Shown here piece after piece: positions 16,986-25,878 of a stretch of 64,000 nucleotides of DNA; position 1 is the first letter of the stretch; every line of letters starts with the position of its first letter. Below the pieces are notes generated by a model. The model worked only from the letters and a program-made list of their open reading frames with translations, searched no databases and had not been told where the DNA came from. The stretch comes from Rhodospirillales bacterium. GTDB taxonomy: Bacteria; Pseudomonadota; Alphaproteobacteria; ATCC43930; CGMCC-115725. A program made the translations under genes and the position numbers. The stretch spans positions 57,279-121,278 of the forward strand of contig CANJCB010000012.1 in assembly GCA_947473305.1 (NCBI GenBank), in the 5' to 3' direction.

Positions 16986-18925
16986 AATTGCGGGCTTTCC
17001 TGCTGGGCGCCCTTCTCCTGGCGGGAGGCTGCGCCGAGGCTTCGGCCTGCGACGACTTCCACAACGCGCCGACCAGCCGCTGGACGACCACGCGCCAGAA
17101 CCGGACCAATTGGCTGGTCACGCCCTGCGGCAATCTCTTTTTCTCGCGCGGCGTCAACGTCCTCGACGGCGGCGTGTCGGGCCGCCTCCTGACCCAGGCC
17201 CATTACGACTGGACTTCCTTCCAGCCCACCCTGCCCGCCTGGATCGCCCAGACCAAGACGCGGCTCGACGTCTGGGGCTTCAACACGGCGGGCGCCTGGT
17301 CGCTCCCGCCGCGCGATCTCGAATTACCCGGCGTCATCAACCTGGAACTCGGCCGGATCTCGCGTTTCCACTGGTTCGATCCCTTCGATCCCGCCATGGA
17401 AGGGATCATGAAGGCCGAAGCCCGCAAGCTGGTGGCGCCCTATCGCGGCAGCCCCTATCGCATCGGCTATTTCTCGGACAACGAGGTCGGCTGGTGGTCG
17501 GGCGCGCTCTTCGCCTTCTATTCGGCCAAGCCGGCGGCGAATTTCTCCAAGCAGCGTTGGGTCGAGACCATGCGCCGCCACTATCACGAGGACTGGAACG
17601 CCTTCACGGCGGAATTCCTGCCCCCCGAGGGCGTCACTTCCTGGGACTCGCTGCTGCAGGTCGAACATCCGAGCAAGCTGCGCCCCGGCACCGAGGGCAT
17701 CCAGGCCGTGCGGCGCTGGACCGCCGTGGTCGCCGAGCATTACTACGCCCTGAGCGCGCGGGCGATCCACGACGCCGATCCCGAGGCGCTCTATTTCGGC
17801 GACCGGCTGCCGATCTATTACGATCCCGTGGCGATCAAGGCCGAAGCCCGCCACGTCGACGTGATCGCCACCAATTACAATGTCGACAGCCCGGAAGGCT
17901 GGGTCGCGCATTATTTCTTCGACGGCTTGCGCGAGCTTTCCCAGGCCAAGCCGGTGCTGATCTCGGAATGGTTCTACGCCGCCGAGGAGAACCGCAGCGG
18001 CAATCGCAACAACGGCCATCTGATGACGGTCAAGACCCAGCTCGACCGCGCCCGGGGCGCTGCCCGCGCGACGGAGGGCTTCGCCGCGGTGCCGGAAATC
18101 GTCGGCATGCATTGGTTCCAATATTACGATCATCCGCGCGGCGGCAGGGCCGACGGCGAAGATTACGACTTCGGCCTGGTGGACACCCAGAACCGCCCCT
18201 ACGAGGAGCTGATGTCCGCCATCGCGCCGGTAAATCGGCGGACCCCGGAACTTCATGCCGCCGCGACTTCGACACCGCCCAATCCGGCGCGGCCCTTCCA
18301 GATTCCCCGGGCGGCGATCGACCCCTCCCACGAGTCGCTGATCGACTGGCCGAAACCCGCCTCGCTGCTGCCGCCCCTGACCGCCAACGAGGGCGAGGTC
18401 CCCTTTGGCGAGGCTTATCTTTCCTGGTCGGAGCGCGGGCTGGCGCTGGCCTCGATCGGGCAGGACTATTACGATCTCGACCTCCTCGCCTATGAGGGCG
18501 CGTTCCCGCTGAGCGAAGCGTATCGGATCGAACTCGGGGTCGATGCCGGCGCGGGACCCAAGCGCTTCACGCTCTATTTCATCCCGCCGCATACCAAGCA
18601 GAAGGATCATCCGCCCATGGCGCCGATGCTCTGCTCCGGCGCGCCGGCGGAACATGGGCCGACCAGCTGCGCCCCGGTGCCTGGAGCCCAGGCGTTGTAT
18701 TTCGGCGCCGATCAGCCGCGCATCACCGCCGAGGCGATCTTCCCCTGGTCGGCGCTGGGTCTCTCGGGCCCACCGACCTCCGGCCGGATCAAGGTGGAGG
18801 TTTCCGGGACCGCCTGGCATCGCTCGCGCTGGATGTCGCTGTCGGGCCGGCCTCCCGTCGAAGACGCGGCGCAGCCCGAGCATTGGCCGGAAATGCGCCT
18901 GGTCGGAAGCCAGCCGACGCTCTAA
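16982..18925 (+). CDS. Secreted clan-A glycoside hydrolase, agarase-like, with C-terminal carbohydrate-binding-type domain
   Basis: A 647-residue exported protein. The signal peptide ends near LLLAGGCAEASA; AGGC is a weak lipobox, so it may be a lipoprotein. A barrel domain follows (about residues 30-420) with the acid/base pair Asn167-Glu168 in GYFSDNEVGWW and a likely nucleophile Glu329 in KPVLISEWFYAAEE, the two-glutamate arrangement of clan GH-A. DVWGFNTAGAWS and FDPFDPAMEGIMKAEA recall GH50-type agarases and related enzymes. Residues about 460-645 form a beta-rich domain resembling family-9-type carbohydrate-binding modules (FGEAYLSWSERGLALASIGQDYYD). It should cleave an extracellular or periplasmic polysaccharide. 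Its ATG overlaps the tldD stop. Confidence 0.65.
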   Translation: MKLRAFLLGALLLAGGCAEASACDDFHNAPTSRWTTTRQNRTNWLVTPCGNLFFSRGVNVLDGGVSGRLLTQAHYDWTSFQPTLPAWIAQTKTRLDVWGFNTAGAWSLPPRDLELPGVINLELGRISRFHWFDPFDPAMEGIMKAEARKLVAPYRGSPYRIGYFSDNEVGWWSGALFAFYSAKPAANFSKQRWVETMRRHYHEDWNAFTAEFLPPEGVTSWDSLLQVEHPSKLRPGTEGIQAVRRWTAVVAEHYYALSARAIHDADPEALYFGDRLPIYYDPVAIKAEARHVDVIATNYNVDSPEGWVAHYFFDGLRELSQAKPVLISEWFYAAEENRSGNRNNGHLMTVKTQLDRARGAARATEGFAAVPEIVGMHWFQYYDHPRGGRADGEDYDFGLVDTQNRPYEELMSAIAPVNRRTPELHAAATSTPPNPARPFQIPRAAIDPSHESLIDWPKPASLLPPLTANEGEVPFGEAYLSWSERGLALASIGQDYYDLDLLAYEGAFPLSEAYRIELGVDAGAGPKRFTLYFIPPHTKQKDHPPMAPMLCSGAPAEHGPTSCAPVPGAQALYFGADQPRITAEAIFPWSALGLSGPPTSGRIKVEVSGTAWHRSRWMSLSGRPPVEDAAQPEHWPEMRLVGSQPTL

Positions 18926-19001
18926 CTCGGCGAATCCGAACCCAAACGACATGTTCTCGATACGAGAGGACGATCCGGCGGGAAAACAGACCCGCGCTCT
19001 C

Positions 19002-19023
19002 CCCGCCCTCAGAAGCGGGCGGG
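19002..19023. terminator. Perfect 7-bp stem-loop between convergent genes
   Basis: CCCGCCC (19002-19008) and GGGCGGG (19017-19023) flank an 8-base loop in the 120-bp gap where the glycoside hydrolase gene and gshA converge. There is no T run on either side, so it may act as a transcript 3' end or weak terminator. Confidence 0.35.
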
Positions 19024-19045
19024 AAGCCCGATCAGCAGCCCTCGA

Positions 19046-20404
19046 TCAATAAGCGTAGTCGGTGAAGACCGGATCGATCTGACCGTTCCACTTGGTCTTG
19101 TAGTCTTCCAGAAGCTCGTCGGCGGTGGTCCGCCCGGTGCTCGCGATCGAGAACAGCGAGTCGATGTAATGCGACTCGTCCTCGCCGCAGGAATCCCTCT
19201 TCGCCCGACGCCGCAGCCCCTCGCGGGCGATATCCAGCATCTGAAGCGCCACACCGCGCAGTTCCATACCCCGGAAGGGGGCTCGAAGCCCGAGCTTCGG
19301 AACATCGCTGCGGAGTTGGGCCATTTCCTCGATCGTCCAGGTCTTGACCAAATCCTCGGCCGCATCGAGCGCCGCGCTGTCGTAGAGCAGACCCACCCAA
19401 AGGGCGGGCAACGCACAAAGCCGCCGCCACGGCCCACCATCCGCGCCGCGCATCTCCAGGAAGCGCTTCAACCGCACCTCGGGGAAAGCGGTGGTCATAT
19501 GGTCGATCCAATCGCCCATGCCCGGCGTCTCCCCCGGCAGAATGGAGAGCTTGCCCGCCATGAAATCGCGGAACGAGAGGCCCGAGGCGTCGATATAGCG
19601 ACCATCGCGATAGACGAAATACATCGGCACATCGAGCATATAGTCGACGTAACGCTCGAAGCCGAAGCCCTCCTCGAAGACGAAGGGTAGCATGCCGGAG
19701 CGGTCAGGATCGGTGTCTGTCCAGATATGGCTGCGGTAGCTCAGATAGCCGTTGGGCTTGCCCTCGGTAAAGGGGGAAGTCGCGAAAAGCGCGGTCGCCA
19801 AGGGCTGCAGCGCCAGGCTCACCCGGAACTTCCGCACCATGTCGGCTTCGGATGAGAAATCGAGGTTCACCTGCACGGTACAGGTGCGCAGCATCATGTC
19901 GAGGCCGAGCCCGCCCACCTTGGGCATATAGTCGCCCATGATCTTGTAGCGGCCCTTGGGCATCCAGGGGATGTCCTCGCGCTTCCATTTCGGATTGAAG
20001 CCGAGGCCGATCATCCCCAAGCCAAGTTCCTGGGAAACCTCATGGACCTGGCGCAGATGCTCATGCACCTCGCTGCAGGTCTGGTGGAGGGTTTCCAGCG
20101 GCGCGCCCGATAGCTCGAACTGCCCGCCGGGTTCCAGGGAGATGGAAGCTTGCCCGCTGGAGAGCGCAATCGGCTTGCCGTTCTCCAGCACCGGCTTCCA
20201 GCCGAAACGGGTCAGGCCTTCCAGGAGTGGGCGGATGCCCTCGTCATAGGTCGCGGGCCGAAGATTATCCAGGCGGAAGACGAATTTTTCGTGCTCGGTG
20301 CCGATCCGCCAAGCCTCAGCAGGCTTGGAGCCCGCCGCGATGTATTCCACCAACTGGCGCTTGTCGGTGATGGGTTCGCCGCTCGAAAGGGGTGGCGCGG
20401 ACAT
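19046..20404 (-). CDS. gshA: Glutamate-cysteine ligase (plant/alphaproteobacterial type)
   Basis: A 452-residue enzyme that joins glutamate and cysteine, the first step of glutathione synthesis. It matches the second GCS family shared by alphaproteobacteria and plants: [70 protein letters not shown] and [35 protein letters not shown]. Glutathione synthetase (gshB) is not in the window. It lies 21 bp after rsmE on the same strand, a common alphaproteobacterial pairing. Confidence 0.95.
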   Translation of the reverse strand: MSAPPLSSGEPITDKRQLVEYIAAGSKPAEAWRIGTEHEKFVFRLDNLRPATYDEGIRPLLEGLTRFGWKPVLENGKPIALSSGQASISLEPGGQFELSGAPLETLHQTCSEVHEHLRQVHEVSQELGLGMIGLGFNPKWKREDIPWMPKGRYKIMGDYMPKVGGLGLDMMLRTCTVQVNLDFSSEADMVRKFRVSLALQPLATALFATSPFTEGKPNGYLSYRSHIWTDTDPDRSGMLPFVFEEGFGFERYVDYMLDVPMYFVYRDGRYIDASGLSFRDFMAGKLSILPGETPGMGDWIDHMTTAFPEVRLKRFLEMRGADGGPWRRLCALPALWVGLLYDSAALDAAEDLVKTWTIEEMAQLRSDVPKLGLRAPFRGMELRGVALQMLDIAREGLRRRAKRDSCGEDESHYIDSLFSIASTGRTTADELLEDYKTKWNGQIDPVFTDYAY

Positions 20405-20425
20405 GAGGGAACGGTCTCCGGGGGC

Positions 20426-21178
20426 TTAGGGGGAGCGCGCGGGCCAATCCCCGCGGATCGCCTGGAACACCGCGAGCGCCGCAAGCGCCGCCGTATCGGC
20501 GCGCAGGATGCGCGGCCCCAATCCGACGCCGCAAACAAAGGGGAGTTTCCGCAAACCGTCAAGCTCCGTTTCCGTGAAGCCCCCCTCGGGGCCGGTCAGG
20601 ATGGCCCAGGGACCCGGCGCCGCCTTGGCCAGGGCTTCGGTCACGAGCGGCGACCTCCCACTCTCGTCGCAGAGCATAAGCCGGCGATCTTGCGGCCATG
20701 TGTCGATGAGCCGGTCCAGCGCCAGAGGCTCGCGCAATTCCGGCACGTCGAGTCGACCGGTCTGCTCGGCGGCCTCCACCGCATGGGCGCGGAGCCGGTC
20801 GAGATTGACGCGCTCGACGACGGTACGCCGGGTCCAGACAGGCTGGAGCACGGAAACGCCAAGCTCGGTCGCCTTCTCCACCAGAAAATCGACCCGCCCG
20901 CGCTTGATCGGCGCGAAGAGGAGCCAGAGGTCGGCCGGCTGGCTCTGAGGCTGAAGCTGTCGTTCGAGCGCGACGGAGCCACTGGATTTGCCGAGTACGG
21001 CAACCCGGCCCAGCCATTCCCCATCCCGTCCGTTGAAAAGCGCCACCGGCGCGCCCGGCGCCAGCCGCAGCACGTTGCGCAGGAAATGCGCCTGCTCGGT
21101 CGGAAGCTCCGTCGTCCCACCCGCTTCGAGCGGCGCTTCCACAAAGAGACGGGTTTCGGGCGTCGAACCGTCGGTCAT
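20426..21178 (-). CDS. rsmE: 16S rRNA (uracil1498-N3)-methyltransferase
   Basis: A 250-residue SPOUT-class methyltransferase. The N-terminal PUA-like part has the pattern HFLRNVLRLAPGAPVALFNGRDGEW; the C-terminal knot domain has ATELGVSVLQPVWTRRTV, RLRAHAVEAAEQTGRLDVPEL and the SAM loop ILTGPEGGFTETELD followed by GLGPRILRADTAALAAL. It methylates N3 of U1498 in the small-subunit rRNA. It heads the rsmE-gshA unit and is divergent from ubiA (58-bp gap). Confidence 0.95.
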   Translation of the reverse strand: MTDGSTPETRLFVEAPLEAGGTTELPTEQAHFLRNVLRLAPGAPVALFNGRDGEWLGRVAVLGKSSGSVALERQLQPQSQPADLWLLFAPIKRGRVDFLVEKATELGVSVLQPVWTRRTVVERVNLDRLRAHAVEAAEQTGRLDVPELREPLALDRLIDTWPQDRRLMLCDESGRSPLVTEALAKAAPGPWAILTGPEGGFTETELDGLRKLPFVCGVGLGPRILRADTAALAALAVFQAIRGDWPARSP

Positions 21179-21236
21179 TCCAGGATCGGCTCCTTGATCG
21201 CTTGGCCGCGAAGCCCGCGGCGGGCATTATGGCGCC

Positions 21237-22193
21237 ATGCGCCTTTCCGCCTCCCCCAGTCTAGCCGAAGGGCCCGAGCCCCGAAACCGTCAAGCCGGCC
21301 GCGAGGATATCAAGGCGGGAGATTGGGTCGACCGCTGGCTGCCGGCGGCTTTGCGGCCTTACGCACGCCTCGCCCGGCTCGACCGGCCCATCGGCACCTG
21401 GCTTCTGCTGTTCCCCGGCTGGTGGGGGATCGCGCTCGCGGCCGACCGCTGGCCCGATTTCCGGCTCCTGGCGCTCTTCGGCATCGGCGCGCTCGTCATG
21501 CGGGGGGCGGGCTGCACCCTCAACGATATCGCCGACCGCAAGGTCGACGCCCAGGTCGCCCGCACCCGGACGCGACCGATCCCCAGCGGCGCGATCTCAG
21601 TCTGGCAGGCGCTTTTCTTCATGGCGCTGGAACTTGGCATCGGCGCCGCCATCCTCTTCAGCCTGAACGGGATGGCGATCCTGCTGGGCGTCGGGGTGCT
21701 GCTCCTGATCGCCACATATCCCTTCATGAAGCGGATCACCTATTGGCCGCAGTTCTTCCTGGGCCTCAACTTCAACTGGGGAGCGCTGCTCGGCTGGGCG
21801 GCGGTCATGGGGAGCCTCGGGTTGCCGGCCTTCCTGCTCTATGCGGGGGGGATTTTCTGGACCCTCGGCTATGACACGATCTACGCCCATCAGGACAAGG
21901 AGGACGACGTGCTGGTCGGGGTCAAATCCTCGGCCCTGGCCCTGGGGGAGCGGACCCGGCCGTTCCTCTTCCTCTTCTACGGAGCCGCGGCCCTACTCTG
22001 GGGCGCGGCGGGGGCCGCCGCAGGGCTCGCCTGGCCGTTCTGGATCGGGCTTGCCCTGGCAACCCTGCAACTCGGCTGGCAGGCCGCCCGCGTGGCAACG
22101 GACGATCCCATCGATTGCCTCGTCAAATTCAAATCCAATCGTCTCGCAGGCTGGCTGCTCCTCGGCGGAATCGTCGCCGGCCATGTCCTTTAA
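21237..22193 (+). CDS. ubiA: 4-hydroxybenzoate polyprenyltransferase
   Basis: A 318-residue polytopic membrane enzyme that attaches the polyprenyl chain to 4-hydroxybenzoate in ubiquinone synthesis. LARLDRPIGTWLLLFPGWWGIALA opens the membrane part. The first Asp motif is GAGCTLNDIADRKVDAQVARTRTRPIPSG and the second is DTIYAHQDKEDD. The N-terminal 35 residues before the first helix are somewhat longer than usual. Its last 11 bp overlap the methyltransferase gene, and ubiD follows, so the three are probably one transcript. Confidence 0.93.
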   Translation: MRLSASPSLAEGPEPRNRQAGREDIKAGDWVDRWLPAALRPYARLARLDRPIGTWLLLFPGWWGIALAADRWPDFRLLALFGIGALVMRGAGCTLNDIADRKVDAQVARTRTRPIPSGAISVWQALFFMALELGIGAAILFSLNGMAILLGVGVLLLIATYPFMKRITYWPQFFLGLNFNWGALLGWAAVMGSLGLPAFLLYAGGIFWTLGYDTIYAHQDKEDDVLVGVKSSALALGERTRPFLFLFYGAAALLWGAAGAAAGLAWPFWIGLALATLQLGWQAARVATDDPIDCLVKFKSNRLAGWLLLGGIVAGHVL

Positions 22194-22848
22194 GGACCCG
22201 GTCGCGTTCATCCAGGCCAATACCGAGATCGCCTCCCCCTCGCTGTTGCCGGAACTGCGTCTGCACCTTGCCACCGAGGTGACGCCGCTCTGGCTGGCGA
22301 CCGAGGCAAGCTTGGAGCGCGATCAATTGCCGCCGCCCTATTGGGCCTTTGCCTGGCCCGGTGGGCAGGCCGTGGCGAGATATGTGCTCGACCATCCGGA
22401 AGTCGCCCATGGGCGTCGGGTGTTGGATTTCGGCGCCGGGTCCGGTCTCGTCGCCATCGCTGCCATGCGCGCTGGCGCAGCCAGGGTGACCGCTGCGGAA
22501 ATCGATCAATTCGCGGCTGCAGCCATCGGCCTCAACGCGGCGCTCAATGAGGTTTCGATCGATATCGAAGTCTCGGACATGATCGACGCGGCGCATGCGC
22601 CCTGGGATCTGATCCTGGTCGGCGACATGTGTTACGAGAGGCCGCTGGCCGAGCGGCTGACGCTATGGTTGCGAAAGCTCGCCGGAAAAGGGTGCCCCGT
22701 CCTGCTCGGCGATCCGGGCAGGAGCTACGTTCCCACGTCAGGGCTGACGGAGGTTGCACGCTATACGGTGCCGACAAGCCTCGATCTCGAAGACAAGGTG
22801 AGCCGCGAAGGCGTGGTCTGGCGGCTGGAGGCTTTGCCCCAGGCCTAG
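22183..22848 (+). CDS. Class I SAM methyltransferase, ETFB lysine methyltransferase (METTL20)-like
   Basis: A 221-residue Rossmann methyltransferase. It shows FIQANTEIASPSLLPELRLHLATEVTPLW and PPPYWAFAWPGGQAVARYVLDHP before the SAM loop VLDFGAGSGLVAIAAMRAGA, then LILVGDMCYERPLAERL in the DxxY-type post-motif. This layout matches bacterial METTL20 homologues that methylate lysines of the electron transfer flavoprotein beta subunit, although databases often call them nicotinamide N-methyltransferase. Its ATG at 22183 overlaps ubiA, indicating coupled expression. The etfB substrate gene is not in the window. Confidence 0.75.
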   Translation: MSFKDPVAFIQANTEIASPSLLPELRLHLATEVTPLWLATEASLERDQLPPPYWAFAWPGGQAVARYVLDHPEVAHGRRVLDFGAGSGLVAIAAMRAGAARVTAAEIDQFAAAAIGLNAALNEVSIDIEVSDMIDAAHAPWDLILVGDMCYERPLAERLTLWLRKLAGKGCPVLLGDPGRSYVPTSGLTEVARYTVPTSLDLEDKVSREGVVWRLEALPQA

Positions 22849-22894
22849 CGCCGACCTATAGTGCCGACCCCGCCCGCAGGAAGCTCCGCCGCTC

Positions 22895-24415
22895 ATGCCC
22901 TACGCCTCGCTCCGCGATTTCATGGCCCGACTGGAGGGCGCCGGCCGGCTTGTCCGGGTCAGCACTCCCGTCTCGCCCATCCTGGAGATGACCGAGATCC
23001 ATACGCGCCTGCTGGCCGAGAAAGGCCCGGCCGTGCTTTTCGAGAACGTGACGCGGCCGGACGGCGGTCGCTATGGCATGCCGGTGCTGGCGAACCTCTT
23101 CGGCACGGTGGAGCGGGTCGCCTGGGGCATGGACCGGGAGCCGGGACAATTGCGGGAAGTGGGCGAAACCCTCGCCTTCCTGAAGCAGCCTGAGCCGCCG
23201 GGCGGTTGGCGTGAAGCCCTGGAGATGCTGCCGCTCCTGAAGACCGTGCTGGCCATGAAACCCAAGACCGTAGGCTCCGCCCCCTGCCAGGAGATCGTGC
23301 TCAAAGGGTCGGACATCGACATTTCGGCCTTGCCGATCCAGACCTGCTGGCCCGGCGAGCCCGCGCCGCTCATCACCTGGCCGCTGGTGGTGACCAAGGG
23401 TCCGGGAACCCGGCGCGAGGACGATTTCAATCTCGGCATCTACCGGATGCAGGTCACGGGGCGGAACACCACCTTGATGCGATGGCTGAAGCATCGCGGC
23501 GGCGCGCAACACCACCAGCGCTGGGACAAGGAAAAGCAGGAACCCCTGCCGGCGGCCGTGGTGATCGGGGCCGATCCCGGCACGATCCTGGCGGCCGTGA
23601 CCCCGGTGCCCGATACCCTGTCGGAATATCAGTTCGCCGGTCTCTTGCGCGGCAAGCGGGTCGAACTGGTCGATTGCAAGACGGTGCCCTTGAAGGTGCC
23701 GGCCCAGGCGGAGATCGTGCTGGAGGGCCATGTCTCCCTCGACGACTACGGCGACGAGGGACCCTATGGGGATCACACCGGCTATTACAATTCGGTGGAG
23801 CGCTTTCCGGTCTTCACCGTCTCGGCGATCACCATGCGGCAGAACCCCATCTATCTTTCGACCTTCACGGGCCGGCCCCCGGACGAGCCTTCGGTGCTGG
23901 GCGAGGCCTTGAACGAGGTTTTCATCCCGCTTCTGACCCAGCAATTCCCAGAAATCGTCGATTTCTGGCTGCCGCCCGAAGGCTGCTCCTATCGGATCGC
24001 GGTGGTTTCCATGCGGAAGGCCTATCCCGGCCATGCCAAGCGCGTGATGATGGGGGTCTGGTCCTTCCTGCGGCAGTTCATGTACACGAAGTTCGTCATC
24101 GTGGTGGATGACGACATCGACGCCCGCGACTGGAAGGACGTGATGTGGGCCATGTCGACCCGCATGGACCCTGCACGCGATATAACCGTGGTCGAGGGCA
24201 CGCCCATCGACTATCTCGATTTCGCCTCCCCCGAATCAGGGCTCGGCGGCAAGATCGGGCTCGACGCCACGACCAAGCTGCCGCCCGAGACCAAGCGCGA
24301 ATGGGGCAAGAAACTCGGCATGAGCGACGATATCGTCGCCCAGGTCACCGCCAAATGGTCGAGCTATGGCCTGCCGGGCTCCGGCAAGCCGATCTGGAAA
24401 CAGGACAAGAGATGA
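22895..24415 (+). CDS. ubiD: UbiD family prenylated-FMN decarboxylase (3-octaprenyl-4-hydroxybenzoate carboxy-lyase)
   Basis: A 506-residue UbiD enzyme. The start [21 protein letters not shown] and conserved blocks RKED-like [61 protein letters not shown] and [19 protein letters not shown] are all present. UbiD uses prenylated FMN to remove the carboxyl group from the prenylated benzoate ring in ubiquinone synthesis. Its placement after ubiA supports that role rather than decarboxylation of another aromatic. UbiX, needed for the cofactor, is not encoded here. It overlaps tldE in ATGA. Confidence 0.93.
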   Translation: MPYASLRDFMARLEGAGRLVRVSTPVSPILEMTEIHTRLLAEKGPAVLFENVTRPDGGRYGMPVLANLFGTVERVAWGMDREPGQLREVGETLAFLKQPEPPGGWREALEMLPLLKTVLAMKPKTVGSAPCQEIVLKGSDIDISALPIQTCWPGEPAPLITWPLVVTKGPGTRREDDFNLGIYRMQVTGRNTTLMRWLKHRGGAQHHQRWDKEKQEPLPAAVVIGADPGTILAAVTPVPDTLSEYQFAGLLRGKRVELVDCKTVPLKVPAQAEIVLEGHVSLDDYGDEGPYGDHTGYYNSVERFPVFTVSAITMRQNPIYLSTFTGRPPDEPSVLGEALNEVFIPLLTQQFPEIVDFWLPPEGCSYRIAVVSMRKAYPGHAKRVMMGVWSFLRQFMYTKFVIVVDDDIDARDWKDVMWAMSTRMDPARDITVVEGTPIDYLDFASPESGLGGKIGLDATTKLPPETKREWGKKLGMSDDIVAQVTAKWSSYGLPGSGKPIWKQDKR

Positions 24416-25764
24416 CAGAAGACCAGAACGCCCTCGATATCCTTTCCGACCTGATCACCCGCGCAAAGCGTGCCGGGGCCGATGCGGCGGATGCCGTGCT
24501 GTTTCGAGGGGTCTCGATTTCCCACGCTCAGCGGCTCGGCAAGATCGAGAAGCTGGAACGCTCGGAAGGCTATGACCTCGGGCTTCGCGTTTTCATCGGA
24601 AAGCAGCAGGCGATCGTCTCCTCGAACGACGCGGACGCCAAGGCGCTGACGGAACTGGTGCAGCGGGCGGTCGATATGGCCAAGGCGGTGCCGGAGGATC
24701 CCTATTGCGGGATCGCCGATCCGGACCAGCTTTCCCACGACCATCCCGACCTCGACATGATCGATCCGGTCGAGCCCGCCGCCGAAGTCCTGATCGCCCG
24801 GGCGACAGCAGCGGAAGAAGCGGCCCGTGCGGTTGCGGGCGTCACCAATTCCGAGGGCGCCGAGGCAAGCTGGAGCCAGAGCCGGGTCGCCATGGCGGCG
24901 TCGAACGGCTTTGCCCGGACCTATGGCGGAACCGGTCACAGCGTCAGCGCCTCGGTGCTGGCCGGGACCGGAACCGGCATGGAACGGGACTACGATTATT
25001 CCACCGCCGTCCACGCCAGCGATCTGAAGGATCCCGCCGAGATCGGGCGCGGCGCCGGCGAAAAGGCGGTCAGACGGCTCGGCGCGCGGAAGGTTGCGAC
25101 CTGCAAGGTGCCGATTCTCTTCGACCCCCGGGTGTCCAGCGGCATGCTGCGCCACCTCATCGGCGCGATCACCGGCCCCTCCATCGCGCGCGGGACAAGC
25201 TTCCTGAAGGACAAGCTCGGGCAGCGGATTTTCCCCGAGGGCATCCAGGTGATCGACGACCCCCACCGGATCCGGGGCCTGCGCTCCAAGGCCTTCGACG
25301 GCGAGGGCGTCGCGAACCACCGCCGGGCGATCATCGAGGATGGCGTGCTGACGACCTGGCTGCTCGATTTGCGTTCGGCCCGGCAACTGGGCCTCACCAC
25401 GACCGGCCATGCTTCGCGCGGAACCTCCTCGCCGCCCAGTCCCTCGCCCACCAATCTCTGGCTCGAACCCGGCAAGGCGAGCCGCGCCGATATGATCGCC
25501 TCGGTCCAGGACGGATTCTATGTGACCGAGCTCATGGGCATGGGCGTCAACGGCGTGACAGGCGATTACAGCCGGGGGGCGGCGGGCTTCTGGATCGAGA
25601 AGGGCGAGCTTGCCTATCCGGTGAGCGAGGTCACCATCGCCGGCAACCTCAAGGACATGTTCCTCAACCTGACCCCGGCGAACGATCTGGAGTTCAAGAC
25701 CGGCATGGATTCGCCGACCATCCGCATCGACGGGCTGACGGTTGCGGGCGGAGGGGCCTCCTAA
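24412..25764 (+). CDS. pmbA: Metalloprotease subunit TldE (PmbA)
   Basis: A 450-residue TldE/PmbA protein, partner of TldD. Signatures are the N-terminal [84 protein letters not shown], and the C-terminal [38 protein letters not shown]. It lacks a zinc motif, as expected for TldE, and together with TldD forms the active heterodimer. The ATG at 24412 overlaps the ubiD stop; longer readings lie inside ubiD. A hairpin begins right after its stop. Confidence 0.95.
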   Translation: MTEDQNALDILSDLITRAKRAGADAADAVLFRGVSISHAQRLGKIEKLERSEGYDLGLRVFIGKQQAIVSSNDADAKALTELVQRAVDMAKAVPEDPYCGIADPDQLSHDHPDLDMIDPVEPAAEVLIARATAAEEAARAVAGVTNSEGAEASWSQSRVAMAASNGFARTYGGTGHSVSASVLAGTGTGMERDYDYSTAVHASDLKDPAEIGRGAGEKAVRRLGARKVATCKVPILFDPRVSSGMLRHLIGAITGPSIARGTSFLKDKLGQRIFPEGIQVIDDPHRIRGLRSKAFDGEGVANHRRAIIEDGVLTTWLLDLRSARQLGLTTTGHASRGTSSPPSPSPTNLWLEPGKASRADMIASVQDGFYVTELMGMGVNGVTGDYSRGAAGFWIEKGELAYPVSEVTIAGNLKDMFLNLTPANDLEFKTGMDSPTIRIDGLTVAGGGAS

Positions 25765-25790
25765 GGGTCGAAATTCGGTGAATTCGACCC
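25765..25790 (+). terminator. Stem-loop right after the pmbA stop codon
   Basis: GGGTCGAA (25765-25772) pairs with TTCGACCC (25783-25790) across a 10-base loop, starting at the base after TAA. There is no following T run, so it is either a Rho-type 3' end or a transcript stabiliser. Confidence 0.4.
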
Positions 25791-25804
25791 TCGATCGGAT
25801 CCAG

Positions 25805-25839
25805 CTGTCATAAAATCGACCGGCACTCTTTCGTAGGAT
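25805..25839 (+). promoter_or_regulatory. Pho-box-like promoter ahead of the GT4 gene
   Basis: CTGTCAT at 25805-25811 is an exact PhoB half-site, followed by AAAA and a poorly matching second half up to 25822. A -10-like TAGGAT lies at 25834-25839, 11 bp after the 18-bp box, the spacing of PhoB-activated promoters. The second half-site matches at only about two of seven positions, which lowers confidence. Confidence 0.35.
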
Positions 25840-25878
25840 CGAGCGCGATCGCAGCCTTTGGAAGACAGCCCTCCATTC

